From: Rhodospirillales bacterium
GTDB taxonomy: Bacteria > Pseudomonadota > Alphaproteobacteria > Micavibrionales > Micavibrionaceae
Length of the DNA stretch: 64,000 nucleotides
Reading direction: 5' to 3'
Assembly (NCBI GenBank): GCA_020638175.1
Contig: JACKJA010000002.1
Coordinates: 1,426,001 to 1,490,000, forward strand
Each line of letters opens with the position of its first letter. The stretch's first letter is position 1. The notes below the pieces were generated by a model. That model had not been told where the DNA came from. It searched no databases and worked only from the letters and a program-made list of their open reading frames with translations. Both the position numbers and the translations under genes were made by a program. This document shows positions 1 to 8,649 of this stretch, piece by piece.

Positions 1-405
1 CTGCTGACCTCGGTGCAGGGCGTCGGAGCCAAGGCCGCGCTCGCAATCCTGAGTGTCTCGCCGCCCGACCAGCTGGGTTTTGCCATCACCGCCGGTGATA
101 AAACCGTGCTGACCCGCGCCGATGGTGTCGGGCCAAAACTTGCCTTGCGGATTTTGACGGAGCTAAAGGACAAAGCCACAAAGATTGATCTGAGTCCGAC
201 CCCTGCCAAAGGGAAAGTCGCCGCCCAACCCGACGCGCCCGCCAATATTGCTAATATCGACAATGACGCGGTCTCGGCTCTCATAAATCTCGGCTATGGC
301 CGCAGCGATGCGTATCAGGCCGTACTACAGGCTAAACAAAAAGCTAACGACAATGATGACCTGCAAACCTTAATTCGCCTGGCTTTAAAGGAATTGTCAT
401 CCTGA
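1..405 (+). CDS. ruvA: RuvA, Holliday junction branch migration subunit (3' part)
   Basis: RuvA binds the four-way Holliday junction as a tetramer and loads the RuvB motor during recombination repair. The frame is open from the first base, so the N-terminal OB-fold lies outside the window and about 134 residues remain. Visible are the second helix-hairpin-helix (DGVGPKLALRIL) and the C-terminal domain III (VSALINLGYGRSDAYQAV) that contacts RuvB. The last codons and the TGA stop lie inside a dispersed palindromic repeat (395-451), so the repeat supplies the end of the protein. ruvB follows 97 bases downstream, the usual ruvA-ruvB order. Confidence 0.95.
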   Translation: MLTSVQGVGAKAALAILSVSPPDQLGFAITAGDKTVLTRADGVGPKLALRILTELKDKATKIDLSPTPAKGKVAAQPDAPANIANIDNDAVSALINLGYGRSDAYQAVLQAKQKANDNDDLQTLIRLALKELSS

Positions 406-451
406 GCGTCAGCGAAGGATCTTTAGATTCTTCACTTCGTTCAGAATGACA
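395..451. repeat. Dispersed palindromic repeat, copy 1 (ruvA end/intergenic)
   Basis: An imperfect inverted repeat of about 57 bases. The left arm TGTCATCCTGAGCG and the right arm CGTTCAGAATGACA are near-complementary, and the inner sequence includes AGCGAAGGATC. A longer version of the same element is at 25675-25747 inside rnhB. Translated copies of this family (CHPERSEGS-like peptides) are familiar from many bacterial proteomes. Here it forms the ruvA stop codon and most of the ruvA-ruvB spacer, and it could act as a hairpin between the two genes. Confidence 0.8.
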
Positions 452-502
452 CGGCATTTTACAATAAAACCCTTGGTGCCTTGATGCCTTGGTGGTTAAA
501 TA

Positions 503-1546
503 ATGGACATGACCCAACCGATTCAAAAAAACCCGGACCTCGAACGCGAGCAACTAGAAACCGACGGCGATGCGGACAGCGCCCTGCGTCCTCAAAAACT
601 CTCTGATTTCACAGGTCAGAAAGCCGTTTGTGATAACCTGCGGGTCTTTGTCGAGGCCGCCAAATCCCGCGGCGATGCCATGGATCACGTCTTGCTGTTT
701 GGGCCACCGGGACTGGGTAAGACCACGCTGGCGCAAATTGTTGCCAGGGAACTCGGCGTGGGGTTTCGCGCAACTTCCGGTCCCGTCATTGCCAAGGCTG
801 GTGATCTGGCCGCGATCCTGACCAACCTCCAGCCCCATGACGTGCTGTTTATTGACGAAATCCACCGTCTAAGCCCGGCTGTGGAGGAAATTCTCTACCC
901 GGCGATGGAGGATTTTAAACTCGACCTGATTATCGGGGAGGGGCCGGCCGCTCGCTCGGTCCAGATTGACCTGCCGCCCTTTACGCTGGTCGGCGCCACA
1001 ACGCGCTCCGGCCTGTTGACCGGTCCGCTACGCGACCGGTTTGGTATACCGCTCCGCCTGGAATTCTACAGCCCGGACGAATTGACCCTGATCGTGCGCC
1101 GTTCCGCCGCTTTGCTGGACATGAATTTGACGGAGGAGGGCGCCCACGAAATCGCCCGTCGCAGCCGGGGCACCCCGCGGATTGCCGGGCGCCTGACCCG
1201 TCGGGTCCGCGATTTTGCCCATGCCCACGGGAACACAGAGATTACCGCCGCGGCCGCAGACGCTGCCCTGCAACGCCTTGATGTCGACGGATCGGGACTC
1301 GATGCCATGGACCGCCGCTATTTATCGGCTATCGCTGAAAATTACAATGGCGGCCCGGTCGGTATCGACACCATGGCCGCGGTTTTATCCGAACAACGCG
1401 ACGTCATCGAAGACGTCATCGAACCTTATCTGTTACAGCAAGGCTTGCTCCAGCGCACACCGCGCGGACGGATGCTAACGGAAAAAGCTTACCGGCACCT
1501 TGGTTTGCCCGTGCGCCCAACCTTACAAACGGACATGCTGGATTAA
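503..1546 (+). CDS. ruvB: RuvB, Holliday junction branch migration ATPase
   Basis: RuvB is the hexameric AAA+ motor that drives branch migration with RuvA. The 347-residue length is normal. Walker A GPPGLGKT is at residues 67-74, Walker B LFIDEIHR at 115-122, sensor 1 GATTRSG at 164-170, and the arginine-finger segment LTGPLRDRFG follows. The C-terminal winged-helix part (GLLQRTPRGRML) is intact. An in-frame ATG two codons downstream (509) is an equally possible start, since no strong ribosome binding site separates them. The gene follows ruvA in the same direction. Confidence 0.97.
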   Translation: MDMTQPIQKNPDLEREQLETDGDADSALRPQKLSDFTGQKAVCDNLRVFVEAAKSRGDAMDHVLLFGPPGLGKTTLAQIVARELGVGFRATSGPVIAKAGDLAAILTNLQPHDVLFIDEIHRLSPAVEEILYPAMEDFKLDLIIGEGPAARSVQIDLPPFTLVGATTRSGLLTGPLRDRFGIPLRLEFYSPDELTLIVRRSAALLDMNLTEEGAHEIARRSRGTPRIAGRLTRRVRDFAHAHGNTEITAAAADAALQRLDVDGSGLDAMDRRYLSAIAENYNGGPVGIDTMAAVLSEQRDVIEDVIEPYLLQQGLLQRTPRGRMLTEKAYRHLGLPVRPTLQTDMLD

Positions 1547-1568
1547 ATATAAAAACAAGGGAGTAAAC

Positions 1569-1793
1569 ATGAAAACGACAACATTACTGTTTTGTGCCGC
1601 GGCGACGCTTCCGGCAGGCTTTATACATTCCTCACCTCTTTTATCAACTGCCGGGATGTCTTCTTCACAGGTTCCTCCTGAGCCACCCAAGCCCTTCATC
1701 CCGGTAAGAGCCACATTGAACCGGGATCAACGATGGGAATCGATTGGCAAGAAAAGCAAATCGGGCAAAGGCCGACATCTTCACATAAGCTAG
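1569..1793 (+). CDS. small exported protein of unknown function
   Basis: A 74-residue protein that I do not recognise. ATG 1569 is chosen because AAGGGAG lies at 1557-1563, five bases upstream. The N-terminus (MKTTTLLFCAAATLPAGF) reads as a signal peptide. The mature part is short, proline-rich near its start (PPEPPKPF) and ends in a basic, glycine/serine-rich tail. It lies 22 bases after ruvB and 9 bases before ybgC, so it may be transcribed with the tol genes. A periplasmic role in envelope maintenance is only an inference from position. The small size leaves some doubt that it is coding, but ribosome binding site and signal sequence both support it. Confidence 0.55.
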   Translation: MKTTTLLFCAAATLPAGFIHSSPLLSTAGMSSSQVPPEPPKPFIPVRATLNRDQRWESIGKKSKSGKGRHLHIS

Positions 1794-1802
1794 GTCAGAG
1801 CG

Positions 1803-2216
1803 TTGAAACACGAGATATCATTCCGCGCCTATTACGAAGACACCGACGCCGGCGGCGTGGTGTACCACGCCAATTACCTGAAGTTTTGTGAACGGGGCCG
1901 GACTGAATTCCTGCACGCAATCGGCCACACCAACGCGACCTTGCGCGAGCAAACCGGCGTTATTTTTGTTGTCCGGCATATTGATGCGCACTATCTGAAA
2001 CCGTGTTATCTGGAAGACGAATTAACAGTCAGGACATGCGTGACAGGCCTGAAAAACACCAGTTTTACGATGAAACAGGAAGTTTTCCGAAAAAACGCAG
2101 AAAACCCGGCATTCTGGATGGATATTGTCTTGGTTTGCGTCGATGAAAATGCTAAACCTGTGCGCATGCCCGCAAAGCTGAAGGCGGCCATGGAACGGTA
2201 TTTGGAGAGTAAATAA
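1803..2216 (+). CDS. ybgC: YbgC, tol-pal associated acyl-CoA thioesterase
   Basis: A hotdog-fold thioesterase of 137 residues that hydrolyses acyl-CoA thioesters; family members are encoded at the head of tol-pal operons and are linked to phospholipid metabolism. The signature YYEDTDAGGVVYHANY at residues 10-25 contains the catalytic aspartate (D15) and the conserved HANYL segment. Translation starts from TTG at 1803; no in-frame ATG precedes the conserved block and no strong Shine-Dalgarno is seen. It ends one base before tolQ, indicating coupling with tolQRAB. Confidence 0.93.
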   Translation: MKHEISFRAYYEDTDAGGVVYHANYLKFCERGRTEFLHAIGHTNATLREQTGVIFVVRHIDAHYLKPCYLEDELTVRTCVTGLKNTSFTMKQEVFRKNAENPAFWMDIVLVCVDENAKPVRMPAKLKAAMERYLESK

Positions 2217-2217
2217 T

Positions 2218-2961
2218 ATGGATAGAGAAGTTGATGTAAGCGCCGTTGGGGAAAGTTTTTCCGGCGATATGAGCATGATCGGCCTGTTCTTGCAGGCTGA
2301 TTTGATTGTCAAATTCGTCATGATGATATTGCTGTTTGCATCCGTGTGGAGCTGGGCGATCATCTTTGAAAAACGCCGCACATTGAAAAGCCTGAACCGC
2401 CGCGCGGCAAAGTTCGACGATTCGTTCTGGTCGGGCGAACCGCTCGATAAACTCTACCACCGCGTTAAAAAGGGCAAAATGGACCCGCTCTTGAAAACCT
2501 TCTGCGCCGGGATGGAAGAATGGCAAACCGGCGTAGCGGCAGGCATCCCGTCATCCGCCAACATGCAGGCCAGCCTGCGCCAGCGGGTTGAACGCGCCAT
2601 GAGCGCCACGATCAACCGGGAAATGAATGCGCTGGAACGCGGCATGACGTTTTTGGCGTCCGTCGGCTCAACGGCAACCTTTATCGGTCTATTTGGCACC
2701 GTCTGGGGGATCATGAACAGCTTCACCTCGATCGCCAGCACCAACAACACCTCTCTGGCCGTTGTTGCGCCGGGGATTGCCGAAGCCCTGTTCGCGACGG
2801 CCTTGGGGCTGGTCGCAGCTATTCCGGCGGTAATTGCCTACAACATCTTCACCAACGCGCTTGATCGCTACGCCGACCGTCTGGACGGTTTTACCAGCGA
2901 TTTTGCCGCAATCCTGTCCCGCCATCTGGACGCCGTCGACAGCAAGAAAAAGGCGGCATAA
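2218..2961 (+). CDS. tolQ: TolQ, proton channel subunit of the Tol-Pal motor
   Basis: TolQ with TolR forms the inner-membrane proton-driven motor that energises TolA to invaginate the outer membrane at division. It has 247 residues with three predicted membrane segments, at about 24-50, 143-166 and 183-210; the last two carry the MotA/TolQ/ExbB features (GLFGTVWGIM and PGIAEALFATALGL). GGAGAG at 2203-2208 precedes ATG 2218. The gene is separated by one base from ybgC and by three bases from tolR, so it is certainly part of the same operon. Confidence 0.96.
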   Translation: MDREVDVSAVGESFSGDMSMIGLFLQADLIVKFVMMILLFASVWSWAIIFEKRRTLKSLNRRAAKFDDSFWSGEPLDKLYHRVKKGKMDPLLKTFCAGMEEWQTGVAAGIPSSANMQASLRQRVERAMSATINREMNALERGMTFLASVGSTATFIGLFGTVWGIMNSFTSIASTNNTSLAVVAPGIAEALFATALGLVAAIPAVIAYNIFTNALDRYADRLDGFTSDFAAILSRHLDAVDSKKKAA

Positions 2962-2964
2962 TCC

Positions 2965-3411
2965 ATGGGCGCAGGCGTGCAACAAAAATCACGGATCGGC
3001 ACGGCAGGCGGGCGCAGCCGCGCTTACCGCCCGATGGCTGAAATCAACGTCACGCCGTTTGTCGACGTTATGCTGGTTTTGCTGGTTGTCTTTATGATTA
3101 CCGCGCCGCTGCTGACCGCCGGGGTCAAGGTAGACCTGCCGCGTTCGGAAGCCCACACAATCGCCGACGAAGATAATAAACCGCTGGAAATCACGATCAC
3201 AACCGAAGGCACATTGTTTGTCGGCGAGGAAGAAGTCAAACGCGACCGTCTGGTCAATCTGCTGTCCGCAATGACCGGCAGCGACCCGGACCGCCGCATC
3301 TTTATCCGCGCCGATCAGGGGCTGTCCTATGGCAAGGTCATGGATATCCTCGGCACGCTGAATAAGGCCGGCTTCCGCAAGGTTGCCTTGCTCTCTGAAC
3401 CGACTAAATAA
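2965..3411 (+). CDS. tolR: TolR, Tol-Pal motor subunit (ExbD/TolR family)
   Basis: A 148-residue ExbD/TolR family protein: a short cytoplasmic N-terminus, one membrane helix (about 30-55) and a periplasmic domain. The essential proton-carrying aspartate of the family is D34 in the motif NVTPFVDVMLVLL. It partners TolQ around the TolA anchor. ATG 2965 follows the tolQ stop by three bases and tolA starts nine bases after the TolR stop. Confidence 0.96.
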   Translation: MGAGVQQKSRIGTAGGRSRAYRPMAEINVTPFVDVMLVLLVVFMITAPLLTAGVKVDLPRSEAHTIADEDNKPLEITITTEGTLFVGEEEVKRDRLVNLLSAMTGSDPDRRIFIRADQGLSYGKVMDILGTLNKAGFRKVALLSEPTK

Positions 3412-3420
3412 TTTAAAACC

Positions 3421-4311
3421 ATGTCTGCTGTTTCCGCATCATATGATACTGGCCTGTCGATTGAGGCCCCGGCGAAAACCGCGCTGGTGGCCTCCGGCCT
3501 GTTTCATATTATGGTCGCAATTATTGTCACCATCGGACTGCCGTATGTGAAACCGGACCGCCGATTGCCGCCTGACCCGTTGCCTGTGGAAATCATGGAT
3601 ATCGCCGAATTCACACAGACAAACAAAATCCCGACCCGCAGCGAGTCAAAACAAAAGAAAAACGATCTGGAAAAACCGCCGGAAGAAAAGAAAGAGCCGC
3701 TGAAAAAAGTTGCGCCGCAGGTCACATCCAAAACGCCGCCCAAACCGGTTGCCCCGACATCACCGGACGATGTTATCACCCCCAGCGACGTAAAAAAAGC
3801 GCCCGAACCGCCGAAAAAACCAGCCGCCAAGCCCAAACCGAAACAGCCGGTCCTGACACAGGACACCGCGGAAGAGGAGCAGGAAGATTTCGACTCCCTC
3901 CTGCGCAACCTGATGCCCACGGAAGAGCAGGCCTCCGATGGCCCGTCAACAGCGGTGGAACCGGGGGAAAAGCCTTCACCGCTAGCCTCGCTGGCCGACC
4001 GCATGACCATGAGCGAGATGGACGCTCTGCGGCGTCAACTGGAAGGATGCTGGAATCTGTTGGCGGGGGCACGTTATGCCGAAAACCTTGTCGTCGACAT
4101 CCGGCTTTTCATGAATCCGGACCGGACGATCCGTAGCGCTCGCATTCTCGATCAGTTTCGTTATAATGGCGACAGCTATTTCCGGGCCGCGGCCGATAGC
4201 GCGCTCAGTGCTCTGCGTAATCCGCGCTGCAGCCCGCTGGATCTGCCCCCCGGCAAATACGAACAATGGAAAGAAATCGTTGTAACCTTTGACCCGAGTG
4301 AGATGTTGTGA
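3421..4311 (+). CDS. tolA: TolA, periplasm-spanning energy transducer
   Basis: TolA links the TolQR motor to TolB/Pal. In 296 residues it shows a short cytoplasmic N-terminus, one membrane helix at about 21-43 containing the Ser-x-x-x-His pair (S25, H29) that TolA/TonB anchors need to couple to the motor, a long Pro/Lys-rich region (about 48-150) able to cross the periplasm, and a C-terminal globular domain (about 195-296, starting MSEMDALRRQLEGCW) of the TolA/TonB type. The stop overlaps the tolB start (TGATG). The linker is short compared with enterobacterial TolA. Confidence 0.92.
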   Translation: MSAVSASYDTGLSIEAPAKTALVASGLFHIMVAIIVTIGLPYVKPDRRLPPDPLPVEIMDIAEFTQTNKIPTRSESKQKKNDLEKPPEEKKEPLKKVAPQVTSKTPPKPVAPTSPDDVITPSDVKKAPEPPKKPAAKPKPKQPVLTQDTAEEEQEDFDSLLRNLMPTEEQASDGPSTAVEPGEKPSPLASLADRMTMSEMDALRRQLEGCWNLLAGARYAENLVVDIRLFMNPDRTIRSARILDQFRYNGDSYFRAAADSALSALRNPRCSPLDLPPGKYEQWKEIVVTFDPSEML

Positions 4312-5627
4312 TGAAAAAACTGATTTTGCCTGTTTTGATGATGTTTGTAGCACTGGCTTTCGCCACGCACGCACAAGCCGAAGTCAACGTCAACGTCTCG
4401 CGTGGCTCCATGGACCCGCTGCCGATCGCGATCAGCACATTTTATGTCGAGCCGGGCGCTGATGACAGCCTCGCCAGCAAAATGCCGATGGTCGTCAGCA
4501 ACAACCTCGAAAGCTCCGGTCTGTTTAAACCGCTTAGCTCGCGCGCCTTTATCCAGGATCCGGCCTCATTGAACACCAGCGGCCCGCGCTTTGCCGAATG
4601 GCGCGCGATCAACGCCCAGGCATTGGTAACCGGCATTATCTCCAAAGCATCTAACGGCCAGACCAAGGTCGAATTCCGCCTGTGGGATGTTTTTGGCGAA
4701 CGCCAGCTTTCCGGGATGTCCTATACAACCACGCCGCAAAACTGGCGCCGGATTGCACATATTATCTCGGACGAGATTTACAAGCGCATCACCGGGGAAG
4801 ACGGTTATTTTGACACACGGATTGTCTACATCGCCGAATCCGGTCCGGCGGACGCCCGCGTCAAACGTCTGGCCATCATGGATCAGGACGGCGCCAACCA
4901 CCAGTATCTGACCGATGGCCGCGCCATGGTTTTGACCCCGCGCTTTTCACCAAACCAGCAGCTCATCACCTATCTGGCTTATTACAACAACCGCCCGCGT
5001 GTTTACCTGTACGATATCGACACCGGCAAACAGCAGGTTCTGGGAGACTTTCCGGGAATGACCTTTGCGCCGCGCTTCTCGCCGGATGGCAAAAGCGTCA
5101 TCATCAGCCAGTCCCGAAACGGCAACACCGATATCTTTGTCGTTGATCTGACGAGCAAGAAATCCCGGCAACTAACGACACATCCGGGCATTGATACCGC
5201 CCCGTCCTTTTCGCCGGACGGACGCCAGGTCGTGTTTGAATCCGACCGCGGCGGCAGTCAACAGCTCTACACCATGGATGCCAATGGCGGGAACGTCAAA
5301 CGGATTACCTTCGGCAAGGGACGTTATGCAAACCCCGTCTGGTCACCGCGCGGTGACTTGATCGCTTTTACCCGTATGTATCAAGGCCAGTTTTATATCG
5401 GCGTGATCCGCCCGGACGGGCAGGGCGAACGCCTGATTACCACGGCCTATCACGTCGAAGGACCGACATGGTCGCCCAATGGCCGGGTTCTGGCATACTT
5501 CAAGGAAACACGGGGACGTGACAAGGTTGCCAAGATCTACAGCATTGATTTGACGGGGTACAATGAACGGCTTCTACCGACGCCGGGCAACGGTTCCGAC
5601 CCGGCCTGGTCGCCGATCAATCCGTAA
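4311..5627 (+). CDS. tolB: TolB, periplasmic Tol-Pal beta-propeller protein
   Basis: TolB is the periplasmic protein that connects TolA with the outer-membrane lipoprotein Pal. It has 438 residues, with a signal peptide (MKKLILPVLMMFVALAFA, cleavage after THAQA), an N-terminal TolB domain that binds TolA, and then repeated WD40-like blades, each with a PxFSPDG/PxWSP core (for example FAPRFSPDG, TAPSFSPDG, GPTWSPNG). ATG 4311 is preferred over the GTG directly before it. The operon ends here: the next gene is convergent nine bases away, and pal/cpoB, which normally follow, are absent. Confidence 0.96.
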   Translation: MKKLILPVLMMFVALAFATHAQAEVNVNVSRGSMDPLPIAISTFYVEPGADDSLASKMPMVVSNNLESSGLFKPLSSRAFIQDPASLNTSGPRFAEWRAINAQALVTGIISKASNGQTKVEFRLWDVFGERQLSGMSYTTTPQNWRRIAHIISDEIYKRITGEDGYFDTRIVYIAESGPADARVKRLAIMDQDGANHQYLTDGRAMVLTPRFSPNQQLITYLAYYNNRPRVYLYDIDTGKQQVLGDFPGMTFAPRFSPDGKSVIISQSRNGNTDIFVVDLTSKKSRQLTTHPGIDTAPSFSPDGRQVVFESDRGGSQQLYTMDANGGNVKRITFGKGRYANPVWSPRGDLIAFTRMYQGQFYIGVIRPDGQGERLITTAYHVEGPTWSPNGRVLAYFKETRGRDKVAKIYSIDLTGYNERLLPTPGNGSDPAWSPINP

Positions 5628-5636
5628 GAAAAACCG

Positions 5637-6119
5637 CTAGAGACTATCCGGTACATCGCCAAACGCGGCCACGATCTTCTGGTAGATATCGCGTTTAAAC
5701 GGCACGATCAGGTCAAAAACCCGGTCCAGATCAACCCATTGCCACGCCCGGAATTCCGGCATGGTATGAAACGCCAGATCAATATCGCTATCCATTCCGG
5801 TGAAACGCATGGCAATCCAAGTTTGTACCTGTCCGTGGTATTTCCCGCCGTAAAGCTTGCGGCGCAGGTGGTCCGGAAAATCGTAGCTCCATTTCTCTTC
5901 ATGAATGCGGATAATTTCGGCTTTGCCGGTTCCTATCTCTTCTTCCAGTTCACGAAAAGCGGCCTGTTCCAGAGGTTCATCCGGATCAATCCCGCCCTGC
6001 GGCATTTGCCATGCGCCGGGATTATCAATGCGCTCGCCGACAAACACCTGTCCCGCGGCATTGAACAACGCAATCCCCACACAAGGACGATAAGCCGGAC
6101 TCTGAGACGCATCAGACAT
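5637..6119 (-). CDS. rppH: RppH, RNA pyrophosphohydrolase (Nudix)
   Basis: RppH removes pyrophosphate from the 5' end of primary transcripts and so triggers mRNA decay; alphaproteobacterial members are also annotated as dinucleoside polyphosphate hydrolases. In 160 residues the complete Nudix box runs from G42 to T64 (catalytic REL-EE core at 56-61). The N-terminal YRPCVGIALFN and the AWQMPQGGI segment are typical of RppH. It is the last gene of the minus-strand envelope block and is convergent with tolB. Confidence 0.93.
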   Translation of the reverse strand: MSDASQSPAYRPCVGIALFNAAGQVFVGERIDNPGAWQMPQGGIDPDEPLEQAAFRELEEEIGTGKAEIIRIHEEKWSYDFPDHLRRKLYGGKYHGQVQTWIAMRFTGMDSDIDLAFHTMPEFRAWQWVDLDRVFDLIVPFKRDIYQKIVAAFGDVPDSL

Positions 6120-6142
6120 ATTTAAACTCTTTCGTATATTTA

Positions 6143-7177
6143 TTAATAACCGGTCTGCGCCGACAACGGCGCCAGAACAAACCCGGAAGCGGGCAGGGTT
6201 TCAGCCCAGTTCAGAACTTCTTGATAGCTCAGCGGCAAAGCATGGAAAATACCGCTGGCCCGCCCATCGGTACGGGCTATATCTTCCAGCTGTTTCAGGG
6301 CCGCCTGAATGGCCTCCGGTGTGGGCTCGGAATCAATCCAGAGGTCGACAGCCGCATAGGGAGCTCTCATCCCGTGTGCCATAGCCTGCGCGGTCGAAGA
6401 GTGATTGCTGCCGGTGTCGGCAAAGGCCATGCCCCGCCCGTAAATTTCGGAGAGCAGGGGCCGTAAATCCGTCGGCATATCAAGAAAAGCCGGGGAATCA
6501 CCGGTAACAAACCCGATAACACCTTCTTCCCGGCCCATCAGCCATGTCAGTTTTTTCAGGTTCTCCCGTTCATCAACCCCGATCAAAGAGGTGCTCGGTC
6601 CCGTATCTTGCTGGGGATAATCGTTTGCCTCGACAGGCAGGCTCATCCAGACCTCATGACCCTTTTCACGGGCCTGTTTGACCCAGAAGGGCAATTCCTT
6701 GGCATACGGCGATACAATCAAAGACACATCCGACGGCATCGTCCGGATTGCCGATTCCGTGGCAACCTGTGACAGCCCCATATCGGCAATCGCCAACGAA
6801 ATAACGGGCTTTTTGGTAGCGTTCAAATCAAAGGGGCGCCGATAGGCTTTAAAAACCGTCATCCCGTCGCGGCGGCGAATAACCGGCAAACCACTATCAT
6901 AGAGCCCGCTAACACCGCTGGCCAAAGGACTGCCCTTGACGGCAGAGCGCGAAGATTGAGACGGCAGCCCCTTTAGAGAGGCAATACCACCGCCCGTGCC
7001 TTCGATTAAAACCGTTTGGGTCGGCATGCGTGCCCGCAGCCCGTCAACGGTTTTATCTTTCTGCAGCCAGACAAAAGCGAACAGCAAAACATATATAACC
7101 CCAACAGCAGCCAGTCCTTGCACAAAAGCCTTGCGCGAGAAGTTTTCCTGAAACCATGAAAGGGTTTTAACGCTCAT
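6143..7177 (-). CDS. divergent polysaccharide deacetylase family protein
   Basis: A 344-residue membrane-anchored protein with one N-terminal transmembrane helix (about 20-38) and a periplasmic domain of the divergent polysaccharide deacetylase family (YibQ-like NodB fold). Recognisable blocks are ISLAIADMGLS, DVSLIVSPYAKELP, GHEVWMSLPVEAND and YGRGMAFADTGSN. Family proteins are encoded next to EnvC and CtpA in many proteobacteria, as here, pointing to a role in peptidoglycan or septum processing. The substrate is unknown. It lies 18 bases downstream of ctpA in the same operon. Confidence 0.85.
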   Translation of the reverse strand: MSVKTLSWFQENFSRKAFVQGLAAVGVIYVLLFAFVWLQKDKTVDGLRARMPTQTVLIEGTGGGIASLKGLPSQSSRSAVKGSPLASGVSGLYDSGLPVIRRRDGMTVFKAYRRPFDLNATKKPVISLAIADMGLSQVATESAIRTMPSDVSLIVSPYAKELPFWVKQAREKGHEVWMSLPVEANDYPQQDTGPSTSLIGVDERENLKKLTWLMGREEGVIGFVTGDSPAFLDMPTDLRPLLSEIYGRGMAFADTGSNHSSTAQAMAHGMRAPYAAVDLWIDSEPTPEAIQAALKQLEDIARTDGRASGIFHALPLSYQEVLNWAETLPASGFVLAPLSAQTGY

Positions 7178-7195
7178 AGCCCTGCGTCCGGTTTG

Positions 7196-8620
7196 TTATT
7201 TCTTTTCTGCTGCATCGCTCTCCACATTGGCCGTTTTTTCATCGGCACTTTTATCTTTCATAACTTCCAGAATCCGGTCGCCATACAAGGAAAGGCCGCG
7301 GATCAGATCAATCGCCCGGGATTTTTGATAGTCCTGAATTTCATCAGAATCTTCGGAAGCCCCCTCGTTGTCATTCGCGGCTTTTGCATCGTCACCCGCC
7401 GGCTTTTTGGCTTGTCCCCCATCAGGGTTTTCCAAAGCGCCGCGCAAATCAGCCTCATGCATGCCGCGGGTTTTTATCGTCTCGATCTTTGCCAGCTCAA
7501 CCGTTATGTCCGGTTCGATCCCTTTGGCCTGAATAGAGCGTCCCGAAGGCGTGTAGTAACGGGCCGTCGTCAGGCGCATCGCCCCATGACCGGGCAGGGG
7601 AATAACCGTCTGCACGGATCCCTTCCCGAAAGAACGGGTCCCCATAAGGATCGCCCGGCGGTGATCCTGCAATGCTCCCGCCACAATTTCAGAGGCCGAA
7701 GCCGATCCCCCGTTAATCAGGACAACAATCGGCAGCCCGTCGATGATGTCACCCGGCGTAGCGTTATCGCGCTTGGTGTCTTCCTCATGCCGCCCACGTG
7801 TCGAAACAATTTCGCCGCGATCCAGAAAGGCATCCGCAACGGCAATCGCCTGATCCAGCAAACCGCCGGGGTTATTACGCAGATCAATAATATAGCCGAC
7901 AATACCGTCGCCCATTTCTTTTTTGAAATTTTTCACGGCCTCTTCGACACCACTCATTGTGTTCTGGTTAAAGGTCGTAATCCGGATATAGCCTATATTG
8001 TTATCAATAATCTCTGAGCGAACCGCCCGGATTTTAATCACATCGCGGACAATCGTAATTTCGATCGGGTCGGGAACATCCTTGCGGCGAACGGTCAAAT
8101 CAATAGCCGTCCCGACTTTGCCGCGCATTTTGTCGACAGCTTCGCTCAGGCTCAGCCCCATCACGGTTTCCCCGTCCAGATTCGTGATATAATCCCCGGC
8201 CTGAACTCCCGCGCGAAACGCCGGCGTGTCGTCAATCGGTGAAACAACCTTGACGAGACCGTTTTCCATTGTCACCTCAATCCCCAGTCCGCCGAATTCA
8301 CCGCGGGTCTGAACCTGCATCTCGGTGAAATCATCTTCGTCAAGATAGGAAGAATGCGGGTCAAGACTGCTCAGCATACCGCTGATGGCGGTTTCCACCA
8401 GTTCTTCGTCAGACACTTCATCGACATAACCGGCCCGCACACGCTCAAACACGTCGCCAAACAAGTTAAGCTGGCGATAGGTATCGTATTCCTTGCCTGT
8501 CTTTTCCGCGGTCGATCCGGCCATACGTTCTTCCTCCTGCGCAAAGGCAACAGGTGAAAAAGCAGCAACAGACAGGAAAAAACTCAGGAACAGGACAACG
8601 GCGTAACGGGAAACAGACAT
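7196..8620 (-). CDS. ctpA: CtpA-type C-terminal processing peptidase (S41A)
   Basis: A periplasmic serine protease with a Ser-Lys dyad that trims or degrades proteins from their C-termini; relatives control cell-wall hydrolases. The 474 residues comprise a signal peptide (1-27, ending PVAFA), a PDZ domain (about 95-185, GEFGGLGIEVTMENG) and the S41 core. By spacing to known members the catalytic pair is S308 in NGGSASASEIVAGA and K333 in RSFGKGSVQ. The acidic, low-complexity tail (about 405-474) is probably flexible. It sits between envC-like and deacetylase genes, as in other alphaproteobacteria. Confidence 0.95.
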   Translation of the reverse strand: MSVSRYAVVLFLSFFLSVAAFSPVAFAQEEERMAGSTAEKTGKEYDTYRQLNLFGDVFERVRAGYVDEVSDEELVETAISGMLSSLDPHSSYLDEDDFTEMQVQTRGEFGGLGIEVTMENGLVKVVSPIDDTPAFRAGVQAGDYITNLDGETVMGLSLSEAVDKMRGKVGTAIDLTVRRKDVPDPIEITIVRDVIKIRAVRSEIIDNNIGYIRITTFNQNTMSGVEEAVKNFKKEMGDGIVGYIIDLRNNPGGLLDQAIAVADAFLDRGEIVSTRGRHEEDTKRDNATPGDIIDGLPIVVLINGGSASASEIVAGALQDHRRAILMGTRSFGKGSVQTVIPLPGHGAMRLTTARYYTPSGRSIQAKGIEPDITVELAKIETIKTRGMHEADLRGALENPDGGQAKKPAGDDAKAANDNEGASEDSDEIQDYQKSRAIDLIRGLSLYGDRILEVMKDKSADEKTANVESDAAEKK

Positions 8621-8649
8621 GCTTTTAATATCCTTACAAGTCAGTGAAG

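Noticed and set aside
344..553. Minus-strand frame containing CHSERSEESKDPS
   Set aside because: This peptide is the translated palindromic repeat at 395-451, flanked by ruvA and ruvB in other frames.
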